Positions 12,249 through 22,165 of a stretch of 64,000 nt of DNA are shown here, piece after piece. The stretch is from Setophaga petechia (lineage: Eukaryota; Chordata; Aves; Passeriformes; Parulidae). The translations under genes and the position numbers were made by a program. Numbering within the stretch: the stretch's first letter is position 1; each line of letters begins with the position of its first letter. The DNA is taken from contig JANCRA010000001.1 of the NCBI GenBank assembly GCA_024362935.1, forward strand, positions 56,489,930-56,553,929, given 5' to 3'. The notes beneath the pieces are model-generated. The model did not search any database and was not told where the DNA came from. It saw only the letters and a program-made list of their open reading frames with translations.

Positions 12249-13144
12249 CTGGAATCTGCAATGTATTTGCCTGCAGGGTGCCAAAGCTCAAATTCACCCT
12301 TCATATCAGGGAGTGCAGTTTCTCTGGCTTCACTTTTACCATCAATGAATAAGTTTATTCAGTCTCGAGAACGTACTTTACCACCTGTCAACACCATTTT
12401 TTGGTTGTGATGTTTTTTTATAATGAAGCTTTACCACCTTCCACTAATTTCCAAGTGAGCCCAACCTTCTCTTAGAACAAGCAAAAGCTAGCTGGTGTTG
12501 GTTTGTTCCTTTTCAGCAATGTATCTTGCATCTACACTGATTGCTGGGCTTTGGAAAGAGACTGAACATGTATTTATTGACTAATCAAAAATACAGTAAA
12601 AGTAGAAAGACACAGCAATATTTAAAATCTAGCTGATTACCCTTTGGTGGCAGATGACTAACAGCTTACCTCAGCAAAGCAAAAATTGCTGCCAAAGGTT
12701 TCTTCATAGAAATAATCCTTATTTATTATCCAAGTTCACAGCTGTATACACTGCAGGCAGTAACTAAAAACACTTAAAAAGCACGATGCTAAAAAAACAA
12801 ACCCCAAGCTTACGTGACCATGATGCTTATTAAAAGTCCAATTCTTCCTCATTAAAACCAACTGGAGGGGCCCTGCCAATGATTTTAGTGGTAAAGGAAG
12901 TCATCTCAGGGAAAATATTCAGACAAAGTCATAAAGCTGCATTCTGCTCATTAGCAGTAAATGTGTGATTCTCTCTGGCATGAACAGGGAAAGTGCTAAA
13001 CAGCTCCAAGAGTTCTCACGTTACTCAATAATCTCCTTTTTGAAATAATAGGACAAAAATAAAATAAATTTTCTGCCCCCCATGCACACATGCAGCCCCA
13101 GCTGTCTGAACCTTAGTATTTCTTTCAGAAAAACGTGGTTTTAT

Positions 13145-13164
13145 ACAGCTATTATAATAGCTGT
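13145..13164. repeat. Perfect 20-bp palindrome
   Basis: ACAGCTATTATAATAGCTGT is self-complementary with no spacer. Expected by chance well under once in 64 kb, though AT bias raises the odds. It contains two AGCTATTA half-sites facing each other. Confidence 0.9.
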
Positions 13165-14036
13165 TTTGGGGATAAGTCAGCAAACTTTACATGAAAGATT
13201 ATCTTTGTAAGAATTATTAAATCTCACTTAAATATTACCAATCACTATTCACTGTTGTAAAATATATAGAATAAGACCTGATGAAAAGAATAACATTTAC
13301 TAAGTAATTCAACCATTTAACATTGTTTGCTTGGAGGGAAGAATAAAAGGAAATAATCTACTATTCCTCTCCTGCCATGCACTCCATCTTCACCTCACAT
13401 AGTTTTATTTGTCCTTCCTGAGCCACACTCTGTAACATTTTCAAACAATTAGGAGGAGCCAAATATGCAACTGAGCACAGCTAGGTGATAAAATATCAGC
13501 CATTGATTTGGAACAGACTGAAATAAGGGGGAATCAAACAGATTCTAACCCTTTCTTCTTGTATCACTACTGCAGGAAATAATTCCCTTTAGACAAAAAG
13601 ATCTGATCCTGCTTTTCCTGATACATGGTTGGTAAAGGATGCTGTAAAGAACACCCATGGCAGCTGTGTGGTTCAGCACTCGGACCTCAGCATTGCTCCA
13701 AAGTGTGAAAGGTGGGAGCAATAATGAATAATGTCCCCTGCACCCTGCACAGAGCCTGGGGCCCTGTCAGGACTGGAGAGAGGACTCTGACACTGAAGAT
13801 CCACCTGCCAGAGCCAGCAAGACAGAGAAGAACAAAAAGCTTGGGAGCCTGTATGAGCAAACGAGCCTCTGACATGAACTAAAGAACAGAACACTTGGCA
13901 GGCTGAGTAAGGAAAAAAAATAGAATAAGGAAAATGTGTTGGACACCTTTGTCAGCCCTTTGAGGTTAAAGCTGGTGAAAACCTAAGAGCTTCTGTGCCA
14001 TAAGTCTCCCATAAAGGAGCCAAGTGAGGGCGTAGC

Positions 14037-14048
14037 TGATGACTCAGC
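14037..14048. promoter_or_regulatory. AP-1 / MAF-like motif
   Basis: TGATGACTCAGC contains the AP-1 core TGACTCA (14040-14046) with the GC extension typical of MAF half-sites. It lies 107 bp before the homeodomain-type palindrome pair. A short motif alone does not prove function; the local clustering is the only added support. Confidence 0.25.
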
Positions 14049-14154
14049 TGGCTCAGAGGGCCCACAGAGACCTCTGGATGAATTAGGAGGCTGACATGTA
14101 TCATGCAGCATTACCAGCTCAGCTTTCAGAAACATGATGAGATTCGTGTTGAGT

Positions 14155-14198
14155 CTGGGCTAATTAGCCATGCCTCCAAGCAGGGCTAATTAGCCCAG
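14155..14198. promoter_or_regulatory. Paired GGCTAATTAGCC palindromes forming an inverted repeat
   Basis: The 15-base arm CTGGGCTAATTAGCC (14155-14169) is perfectly repeated as its reverse complement at 14184-14198, with a 14-bp spacer. Because GGCTAATTAGCC is itself palindromic, GGGCTAATTAGCC also appears twice in direct orientation with a 26-bp period. TAATTA is the core bound by homeodomain dimers, so this is a candidate double homeodomain site. What is seen is the exact symmetry; binding is inferred from motif knowledge. An extruded hairpin or a mutational duplication is the alternative. Confidence 0.35.
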
Positions 14199-15024
14199 GT
14201 TCCACATGTGTGCTGACATGGTGGTATTGCCCTGGGTGAAGAGCTAACCCTGCAGTGCTACAAACTAAATTCCATCACAACACAAGAGCAGCCCCTAAAG
14301 TAACAAACATAGGACATTTAGAATTTTACAAGTCCAAAATACTGCTTTAACCCACACTTAAAAAAACCCCAGCAATTGGTTCTGGTTATGAATGAGAGGT
14401 GCCCGGTGCTTACTCACACCACATCACTCCAATTCTCCATTAGAGAATTTATATATAACTCTTGCTGGGATCAAGTCCCTAGCCAGAAACCTTCTGGCAT
14501 CTTGGCAAAAAAGTTACTGGGGTTCCTGAGGCAGTGGGAAATCTGAGCAACCAGGAATCCTTCAATCCAGTTATCGTTCCTCCAAATTTTCTACTTCTGG
14601 TCTTATTTTAGCACATTTTTTTCTGTTCTCTTCATATGTTTATAATGGTCAAAACATCATTCAGTCCCACAGCTCAGCCTGCTGCAGTAGCAGCTGGAAA
14701 ATGCTGGCCAGATGTTTATGGCCAGCTTTCAGACCTTGTGTTCATGATGAACCACAAACTTCCTTACTCTCTTGCCCAGGAAGCCACTGATGAACCCTAA
14801 CAAGGGTTGGCAGTTGCCTATACAGCAGCAGTATACTTGGAAAAGTGTGAATATGCCAGGAATTTGTAACCATTCCAATCCATCCCCTAGTTATTGGAGT
14901 TGCAGTCTTGTTTTTGTACACACACGGTAGCGATTCCTGGTGTACAAGAATTCTTAATCTAGAATATATGATTCATTTCTGTATTCAGATCTACTGTGCC
15001 TAAATCACCTAATTACTGAATTTT
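14199..15024. other. Unique non-coding DNA, no gene seen
   Basis: Slightly GC-richer than the flanks. No repeat, exon or RNA gene recognised. Confidence 0.65.
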
Positions 15025-15347
15025 TTGGGTTGGAAGGGACCTTAAAGATCATCTCATTCTGACCCCCCTGCCATGGGCAGGGACACCTCCCACTACACCA
15101 GCTTGCTCAGAGCCCCATCCAACCTGCCCTTGAACACTTTCAGGCACAGGGCATGGGGTAGCCACAACCTGTGCTGTGCTTTACCACCCACCCAGAAAAT
15201 AATTTCTTCCCAATATCCAGGCTAAACCTAATCTCTCATAGTTCAAAACAATTCCTCCTTGTCCTGTCACTTCTTGCCCTTCCAAATAGACTCCCCATCC
15301 TTCTTATAGGCTCCCTTCAGGGACTGGGAGGCTGCTATGCAAGAGTC
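15025..15347 (-). mobile_element. CR1 LINE, 3' end, minus strand
   Basis: The plus strand is a near-textbook reverse complement of the CR1 3' end. It shows GGGTTGGAAGGGACCTTAAA, then CCCCCCTGCCATGGGCAGGG, then ACACCTCCCACTA, then CAGAGCCCCATCCAACCTGC, then TTCCTCCTTGTCCTGTCAC. It ends near GGGAGGCTGCTATGC. This is the least diverged CR1 copy in the window. It is 5'-truncated, as nearly all avian CR1 copies are, and its terminal octamers are lost. The 73-codon open frame at 15171-15392 is just antisense CR1. Confidence 0.95.
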
Positions 15348-15606
15348 AGTTCACTTAAAGAATACTTTTTTTATGTTGCAGGATGCATATAGAAAAAAAT
15401 AAAAACAATTGCTGAAATAATTCTGAGACTGACTTTTTTCCAGTAGAATTCTATCAGGCATCTACATTGTAACTATGTTGTTTAGCAGACATTTCAAGTA
15501 TATATGTTTTCTTTAAAGGTAAGTGTAAACAAATGGACTCTGTGAGAGCAAATTCATATTTGCCTATTCTCTCATTATAAATTATGTGATCTTTCCAAAT
15601 AGAAGC

Positions 15607-15645
15607 ACTAGAATAATTAAACTAATTTTCCAAAATTATTCTAGT
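15607..15645. repeat. 12-bp perfect inverted repeat, 15-bp spacer
   Basis: ACTAGAATAATT (15607-15618) recurs as its reverse complement AATTATTCTAGT (15634-15645). Could fold as a hairpin with a 15-base loop. AT-rich, so chance is possible. Confidence 0.85.
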
Positions 15646-18600
15646 ATATTCAATTACAGATTTTAATTATTTTTGAGAAATAATTCTCAGTGTTAATGAA
15701 AGAGACAGTAGTTAGAATCATGGCAGAGTATGGGTTTCATGTCTCTGCATTCCATAAGCCTTATTAGAAATGTAAATCAAATATTTGATGAATACTAAGA
15801 GTCTATTGGGACATTAAAATGAATATTACCATTGTGACTCTGAGAATCAGGTTGAAGTATAACAGAAGTCAGTTAAGGTAAGTGGATTTCGATGCCAAAG
15901 GGAACATTAGCTGTTTTATAGAGGCCTCTAGAGTATTACCCAGTATTAAATGTGAAAAAATAGATGTTTAAATAACACTCAGGTTGTGACATGAACCAAC
16001 AAAAGACACTAGAACTACAAAGTTTCAGCTGTTTCTTCATATATATTGACCTCATCTCCCATGTTAAATTAACCGAGGACAGCAGGGTTATGGAAAACAC
16101 ATAGATGGCATAGGGGAGTTTATTCTGAGTCTCCCAGGTTATTCCCTAACCATCCACCATTAGTTAATGAGAACTTTGACATGGCTTTTGAAGACAGGAA
16201 GGTCTAATGCTGGCCCTAGCATACATCTTAAAACATGGCTTTGTATTTAATGTGCAGTAAAACCATCCAAACCTCACCATATTCTATAAAGGACATTTTG
16301 ATAGCCTGAAAGATTGAACAGCTCTCAGCAATTAAGCCACTTCTACATATTTATTGTTAATATAGTTTATAATATTTTGAAAACTGTGCAAGTTGAAATG
16401 TATTCTTTCTTTGGAAATCTCACACTTTGGAGAAGGGGCAAATGGGAAACTAAGTGAGCTGCCTCTCCTAAGCCTACAGACAAAGGTTCTGCCAGGGAAA
16501 CAGCTATTACACGATTTATTCCATCTCAGTTTATCCACAAAGCACCGTGTTCCACTCCTTTTTGTGAACTTTTAAGGAGTTACCTTCCTCAGCTTTATGT
16601 TCATTTGAAGGGAAGAAGGAGTTACACCAGCTGGGAAAAAAGTACAAAAATTCTGTGTGCTTGCTTTACCAACCAAAGCGAGATTTACAAGCAAACACAA
16701 ATGGTATTGTTGGGGGGAAGAGATAACTTCAAATTTGTGTATGCTATGGTGAATTCTGAAGAGAAATTGTAAATAAATGCATGTTTGTATTTGACAGAAC
16801 TAAGGTTATGAAGAGTAATCCCCTAAATTTAGAGAAATTTCTACACTTGAAACTGTCAGAAGATAAGTTCCATGCCAATTTTTTCACTATTTGAATGAAA
16901 TTTCCTGCAGGTGATAGTGCTTGGAAAGTTTTAATTGCATGTGGGCTGAACTTGAAAGAATAAAAGAATTTCATATTGCTCCAAATTGAACCTTTGTACA
17001 TCTTGTACCACAAATTCTATTTACTTACTAGGACTCATATTCAGACAATTTTGGGTAGTTATCTCCATTTTCTGCATTTTACCCTTTCCCTGTCATTTCT
17101 ATAATTATATCTGTGGCCAGTACATTTCATGATCAATTATGTTATCACTGACAATACATTTAAAAACATAAAATGCAGATTTCTTTTGCATGATGTATTG
17201 CTCAAAATGCTCCATATTCAAGTGAAAAGGAGAACCAATGTAATAGGACTTTTTTTCTCCCCCCTGTCTTTTTAGAGGAGTTCTGGAAAAGGCGTTGCTC
17301 AAACCATCAATAAAACAGAATATTGCCAAAATACTTTGTCGTTAGAGATTGTCAGTTTTCTCTTTGACCTAGAAATATGGATAAAAATTATAAAGCTTCA
17401 TATGATAGAAGAATTTTCCAGGGACTTTAGTGCAATTGTTTCTACAGAATCTAATGGAGTGGAGCATAAGTAAATCTGTGTAATGCACATGGTCCCTTTC
17501 CTTTTTCCCCACGATACAGATTTTAACACAGTATTTGATTTCAAATTATTAGGGTTTTTCCTAGACCCCTCCTGTTACATTCAAATAGCCTTCCACTACT
17601 GGAAAAACCAAATATCAAAAGCATATTTAGTAAATGTATTCATTCTGTTAACATAAAACTTTCAACTGAATTTTTACAGAGGTTCGATCATGAACTGTTT
17701 CAAAACAGAGATGTAAGTGACTTAAGTCATTATTTAATTACTTTCACACAAATATTTAACTCAGTGTGACAGCATTATGCCAACACTTAAATGAAAGTTG
17801 CTCTCATGTCTCTAATCCTATGACTAGGACAATTAATTGGAGTGATGAGCTTAATTCAAATTAGTTTTTCTATTGAAGTCACTGGCCTCTGGTTTAAGTA
17901 CTACAAGCAAGTGCCTGTCTGTATATTTAGAAGACAATACCATTTCAAAGGAAATATCTATTTGGTACTTAATAATTTAATCTGGAATATTTCCTAATAA
18001 AAGAGCTACAGCCATTAATGCATATTCCTGGATAAAAAACTAGGATAACTAGGGTATGGGAAATAGCATTTTCTATTTCATTTAACAAGAAACATTTATT
18101 GATATACAAATGCAGAAACTCACCATTCCCCACAGCTTTTTAAGTGGCAAAAATATATTAACTGCAGTTTCTAGCCTATAGTGTTGGTAAGTTTCTTTAA
18201 GAGATTGCAGGCTATTGATGGGTATTCTGCAGTACTCAGTCATCTACCACACAGAGATTGGACAGAGGTGCTGTCTTGAACTACAGCAGAGAGACATCTT
18301 AAATCTTATCCTCCACATCTGTTCCAGAGGCTTTGTTTCAAGAAATTAGATGGTTATCCCAAAGGCATCCAATGCTCGGGGTGCAGTTTCAAATAGATTC
18401 AAAAGAAATTACCACATATATGCAACTTTCAGCACAATTTAAAGAAATTAGGACAATAATCCATGACCCAGAGGAGAAAACTCCAGTAATGACGGTCATG
18501 ATATGAGATGTCCCCTTCTTGCTAGGTGACAGACAAAATTAGCAATAATACACTAACACTCCATTTCAGATAGAATAACACAACTGAGACCACTGTAATC

Positions 18601-19495
18601 CCAGCAAAACAAATAATAGAAAACCTAGAAGTTACACATCATCAAAACTGACAGCCAAGCCTGCTTTCTTTAGGAGAAACACAAACACTGATGGTGAAAT
18701 CCCATATTGGTAGAAGAACTGGTAATTCTCTAGGAGAATTATAAAGACAATATTATGTGTTTATTTTGATCAAGCAGATATAGCAGTTGATAACAAGAAA
18801 ACAGTATTCAATCCAATGACAGTATTCAACCCTTCTGCTGAATAGAATGCAAAACATAATTTAGAGAAAAAAGAAATTATTACTCACTCTATAGAGTAAA
18901 ACTAGTTCCTATAGAGTTACTGCAACAGAATGCAAACAGGTCATAATCCAAAAGGAAAAAAAAAACTCTTGATAAGTCTTTATACGTGGAATGCTTAAAT
19001 GATAGAATTCATATAATTATTGGGCACTCTAATTAAGTGTTTGTGTAGCTGTATGATTTTTACACCAGGTGTGAAAGGGATAGAATCTTAGCCTATGAAA
19101 TATTCTTCTGGACATCAACTTAAAGGAAATGGTTTATATAGAAATCAGTTGCTGATATCAGAAATGGTTGGTTCAATGATTTTGGACATAAATTTGCCAT
19201 AGGAGTTGGGGGTTTTTTTGCTTTATTTTTGAATGGTGGATCAGTGGCTTTATAGAATGCTGTTGTACAAAAAAAAAAAAGCATAACTATGTAAATCAAA
19301 TGACTGATTAATTTTATACCATATACTTAAGAGAACTTTAAATGTAGCAATGGATTATAGAAACATGTGACAGGACATTTAAAATAGCAAAAGGCTGTTA
19401 CTCAAACAACTTAAGCAGCAGCATAAAGCCAAGACTTCCTTTGCTGAAGTAAGGAGAAATGTAAGGAAATATTGCAAACAAACTGTCAAGATGAC

Positions 19496-19517
19496 ATCCT
19501 GTAACAATCCTGTAACA
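19496..19517. repeat. 11-bp tandem duplication
   Basis: ATCCTGTAACA occurs twice in perfect tandem (19496-19506, 19507-19517), immediately before the palindrome at 19518-19542. Confidence 0.95.
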
Positions 19518-19542
19518 AACTTTATATTTTAAATATAAAGTT
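19518..19542. repeat. 25-bp AT-rich hairpin palindrome
   Basis: Arms AACTTTATATTT (19518-19529) and AAATATAAAGTT (19531-19542) are perfect complements around a single central T. AT-rich palindromes like this can extrude and mutate easily, which fits the adjoining tandem duplication. Confidence 0.9.
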
Positions 19543-20193
19543 GTATAGGCAAAATTTATAGTTAAAAACATTTCACTACAAACATTAGTTTTTCCATTTT
19601 ACAGCATGAAGGGGCTTTTTTGTCACTTCTTTCAACTGAAAATAAATATCTGTGTAATAACCTAATCAGTAAAGTAATTTTAATGGGGCAAAGACCCTGT
19701 GCTCCTGCTTTTTGTAACTATGAAAAAAGTTGAATGTTTTATAACTGATAGAGTGTAATTTGCCTAAAATGTGTCAAATTATCAAAACCTAACAGGAAAA
19801 AAACCCCAATGTTAAGCTTTTAGGATTCTATTAAAGAATTGAGGTAAATGCTCTACTTTGGCAAATATTTTGCTTTAAAAAAGCAAGTCAGATTTTGTTG
19901 AAAACCCTTTTAACTTAATCAACCTCTTGCACATATTCCCTATTGCAAGAAAGAATTCAAGGACCTTTTTTTTTTTTTGAGTAGTATCTGCCTCAAGAGG
20001 CAGCAAGAAATTGAGAACATGTTTTAGGTAAGTTTCTGGAGGAAAGGACTAAGCATGAGTATGTATGTGAATACACATGTGAAAGACATTAAAAAAAAAT
20101 CAGCTGCCCCTTAGCACCTATTTGTTCCATATGGGCATAAGAACCTGTTTGAAGTCAATTTTAAGTAATTCAGTCTAAATTTCCAGCACCAAT

Positions 20194-20215
20194 TCAGAGA
20201 CAAATCAGAGACAAA
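20194..20215. repeat. 11-bp tandem duplication
   Basis: TCAGAGACAAA is present twice in tandem with no mismatch, consistent with slippage. Confidence 0.95.
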
Positions 20216-21034
20216 TAACTGAAACTGTTCTTTATTTCTCCATTTAAGAAATGAGAATAATATATATACTACAACATAGCTGTATAAGATATCTTGCACT
20301 TTCAAAGTATGGGTAAAAATTACTGAAAAAGAGATGACATTCTATAATAATCCATGGAGTAATACATAAACTGCATATTAGAATGATCCTGTGTTCATAG
20401 TTATCAAGAAAGATGTTTAAACTCTTTATATTTATTGCCCTGTCAAGACATCTTTGAGTATGGGAACTTGTGATTATTCACATTTCCTACTGTGTAACAA
20501 GGGATTTCTTTCACTGGATATTGCGTTTTTTTAAATTTCAAGATGTATTATGCAAATTTTCAACTTTTATATTCTCTATGTACTAGAAATATATATCCAT
20601 GTACCTGTGTAGATACATTGTACTGCGCATATACTGAAATACAAAATATAAATATAACAACACATATTTTAGTAGGCATTACATAGTTGAATCTATTGGT
20701 ATGGTCCATTTCTTTGCAGCCAGCAAGTTCTCCAAACTTTTAAAACCAAATAGATATCTTTTTGACCAAGAATACTGCAGTGATAAATCTTTCCATGCAC
20801 TATTGAAGAATAAACCTTCTTGAAACATGTAAAAGACATATTTGTAGCAATAAATTGTGAGCAATTCTCTCCCACATGCTGCTATTCTACTCCAAAATTT
20901 CTGAATCTTTTAACAGCTACCAAATCTTGAAGCTCATATTTTCTGCTGACTCATTTTTTCTTACTACGGATCAAAATATCACACTTAAAGGATGGATAAA
21001 TAATTTCCTGTCAAAACTGAGGTGAAATATCAAG

Positions 21035-21510
21035 TGAGATCTCAGAGTGGTCTGTCCTAAGTCTGGTTCTCTTCCATATTTTCATTAATGACTACCAAGA
21101 TAATGGAATAGAGAGGTCCCTTAATGGAGTTTGTAGGTGACACCATGCTGGGAGCACTTACAAGTACTTTACAGGAGAGCAGTCAAATTCAAAATTGTCT
21201 TGATAAATTGGAAAAATTACCCAAAGTCAATAAGAGGAAATTCAATAAAGACAAGTGCAAAGTAGTAAATTTGGAAAGAAATAACCAAATGTTCAAAAAT
21301 GAGGAAAACTGACTAGGCAGCAGGAAACATTTCTGCTATAGAGAACAACCATCAGAAGAGCAGTCAACAACACAACAGCAAAAAGAGCAAGTGTCATCCT
21401 GAGGTGTTTTAACTGATATGCTGCTATTCAAGTATGTGAAGTGATGAACTTGTTCCATCAGCACTGGTGAGACCTAAAGAGCAGTTCCTCCATTTAAGGG
21501 ACTAAAGTCA
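21035..21510 (+). pseudogene. CR1 LINE ORF2 reverse transcriptase fragment, inactive
   Basis: Remnant of the C-terminal half of CR1 reverse transcriptase. In one frame, 21072-21092 encodes FHIFIND, matching the CR1 FNIFINDLDEGIE block. The frame then shifts before 21124, where MEFVGDTMLGA matches the catalytic FADDTKLGG motif. The key ADD has become VGD, so the active site is destroyed. Next, KFNKDKCKVVNLERNNQ matches the CR1 FNKAKCRVLHLGHNNP block and ends at a stop at 21312. Diverged similarity continues on DNA level to about ACTGGTGAGACC (21465-21476). At least one frameshift, stops and substitutions make it an old dead copy. It lacks the CR1 3' UTR. Confidence 0.8.
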
Positions 21511-21815
21511 AAATCTGCACAAAAAAAGTTTTAAAAATGCCATTAAGACACAAGTGGAATGCAAATGCAAAATACACAAAACAGCATTATAGTAATTTGT
21601 TAACCATTTCTGCGTGGCACATATACTAATTTATTTATTCCTTTTAAAAGCTGTTAAGATGTGTGTATTTTCATGTCAAGGGAATGAATTGCACTTACTA
21701 TGCATGAAATATATCAGTAAACTGAGACATTAATGCTTATAAAAAAGTAGAAATTCCCTATAGTGTCATTAATGAAAACACAGACTGCCAGGTGGAAAAG
21801 GAGGTGGCATGGTAA
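21511..21815. other. Unique spacer between two CR1 pieces
   Basis: About 305 bp of AT-rich DNA separating the plus-strand reverse-transcriptase remnant from the minus-strand CR1 3' end. No gene or repeat seen. Confidence 0.65.
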
Positions 21816-22165
21816 ATCATAGAATCATAGACTGGTGGAATGGTTTGGGTTGGAATGGACCTTTAAAGGGACATCTTTAACTGGATTGAGTAATTTGGTG
21901 GCCCAACCAACCTGATCTTGTTTCCAGGGATGGGGTATCCACCACCTCTCTGGGCAACCCATTCCAGTGTTTCATCACCCTCATTGTATAAAAAGAGCTT
22001 CTTCCTTGTATTTAATATAAATGGACCCTCTTTCTGTTAAAACCATTACTCCTTGTCCTGTCACAATAGACCCAGCACAAAGTTTGTCCCCTTCTTTCTT
22101 GTAGACTGCCTTCAAGTGCTGAAAGCTTGCAATAAGAAATCTCCTTCTGGGCATGGGAAAGGCCA
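21816..22165 (-). mobile_element. CR1 LINE, 3' end with terminal octamers, minus strand
   Basis: The plus strand begins with two copies of ATCATAGA (21816-21831), the reverse complement of the CR1 terminal octamer array. It continues with GGTTTGGGTTGGAATGGACC, CCAGGGATGGGGTATCCACC, CTCTGGGCAACCC and ACTCCTTGTCCTGTCACAAT, all diagnostic reverse-complement CR1 3' blocks. Similarity fades after GCTGAAAGCTTGCAATAAGA. The octamers mark the true 3' terminus of the element, so the insertion boundary on the left is exact. It is older than the 15 kb copy. Confidence 0.93.

Larger units (their letters stand above)
9512..14036. other. Unique non-coding DNA, no gene seen
   Basis: A long stretch without recognisable repeat or exon. 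It holds a T12 run at 10867-10878, a 16-bp palindrome at 12233-12248 and a 20-bp palindrome at 13145-13164. The open frame at 10436-10765 (plus, 109 codons) contains a short GTTGCCCAGGAAGACTGT string resembling the CR1 3' region, but flanking similarity is missing. Open frames at 13673-13894 (minus) are unassigned. Confidence 0.65.
15348..21034. other. AT-rich unique non-coding DNA, no gene seen
   Basis: More than 5 kb without recognisable transposon or exon. Contains an inverted repeat at 15607-15645, an 18-bp period duplication near 18801-18829, an A12 run (19269-19280), two copies of an 11-bp unit at 19496-19517 beside a 25-bp palindrome at 19518-19542, a T13 run (19966-19978) and an 11-bp tandem pair at 20194-20215. 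All open frames are short. The 17700-17950 part looks like a conserved non-coding element but cannot be tested here. Confidence 0.65.

Noticed and set aside
15171..15392. 73-codon frame as a small secreted protein
   Set aside because: It is the antisense strand of the CR1 3' end.
21613..21630. U6 snRNA-like CACATATACTAA string
   Set aside because: Only about 12 bases match; the rest of U6 is absent.
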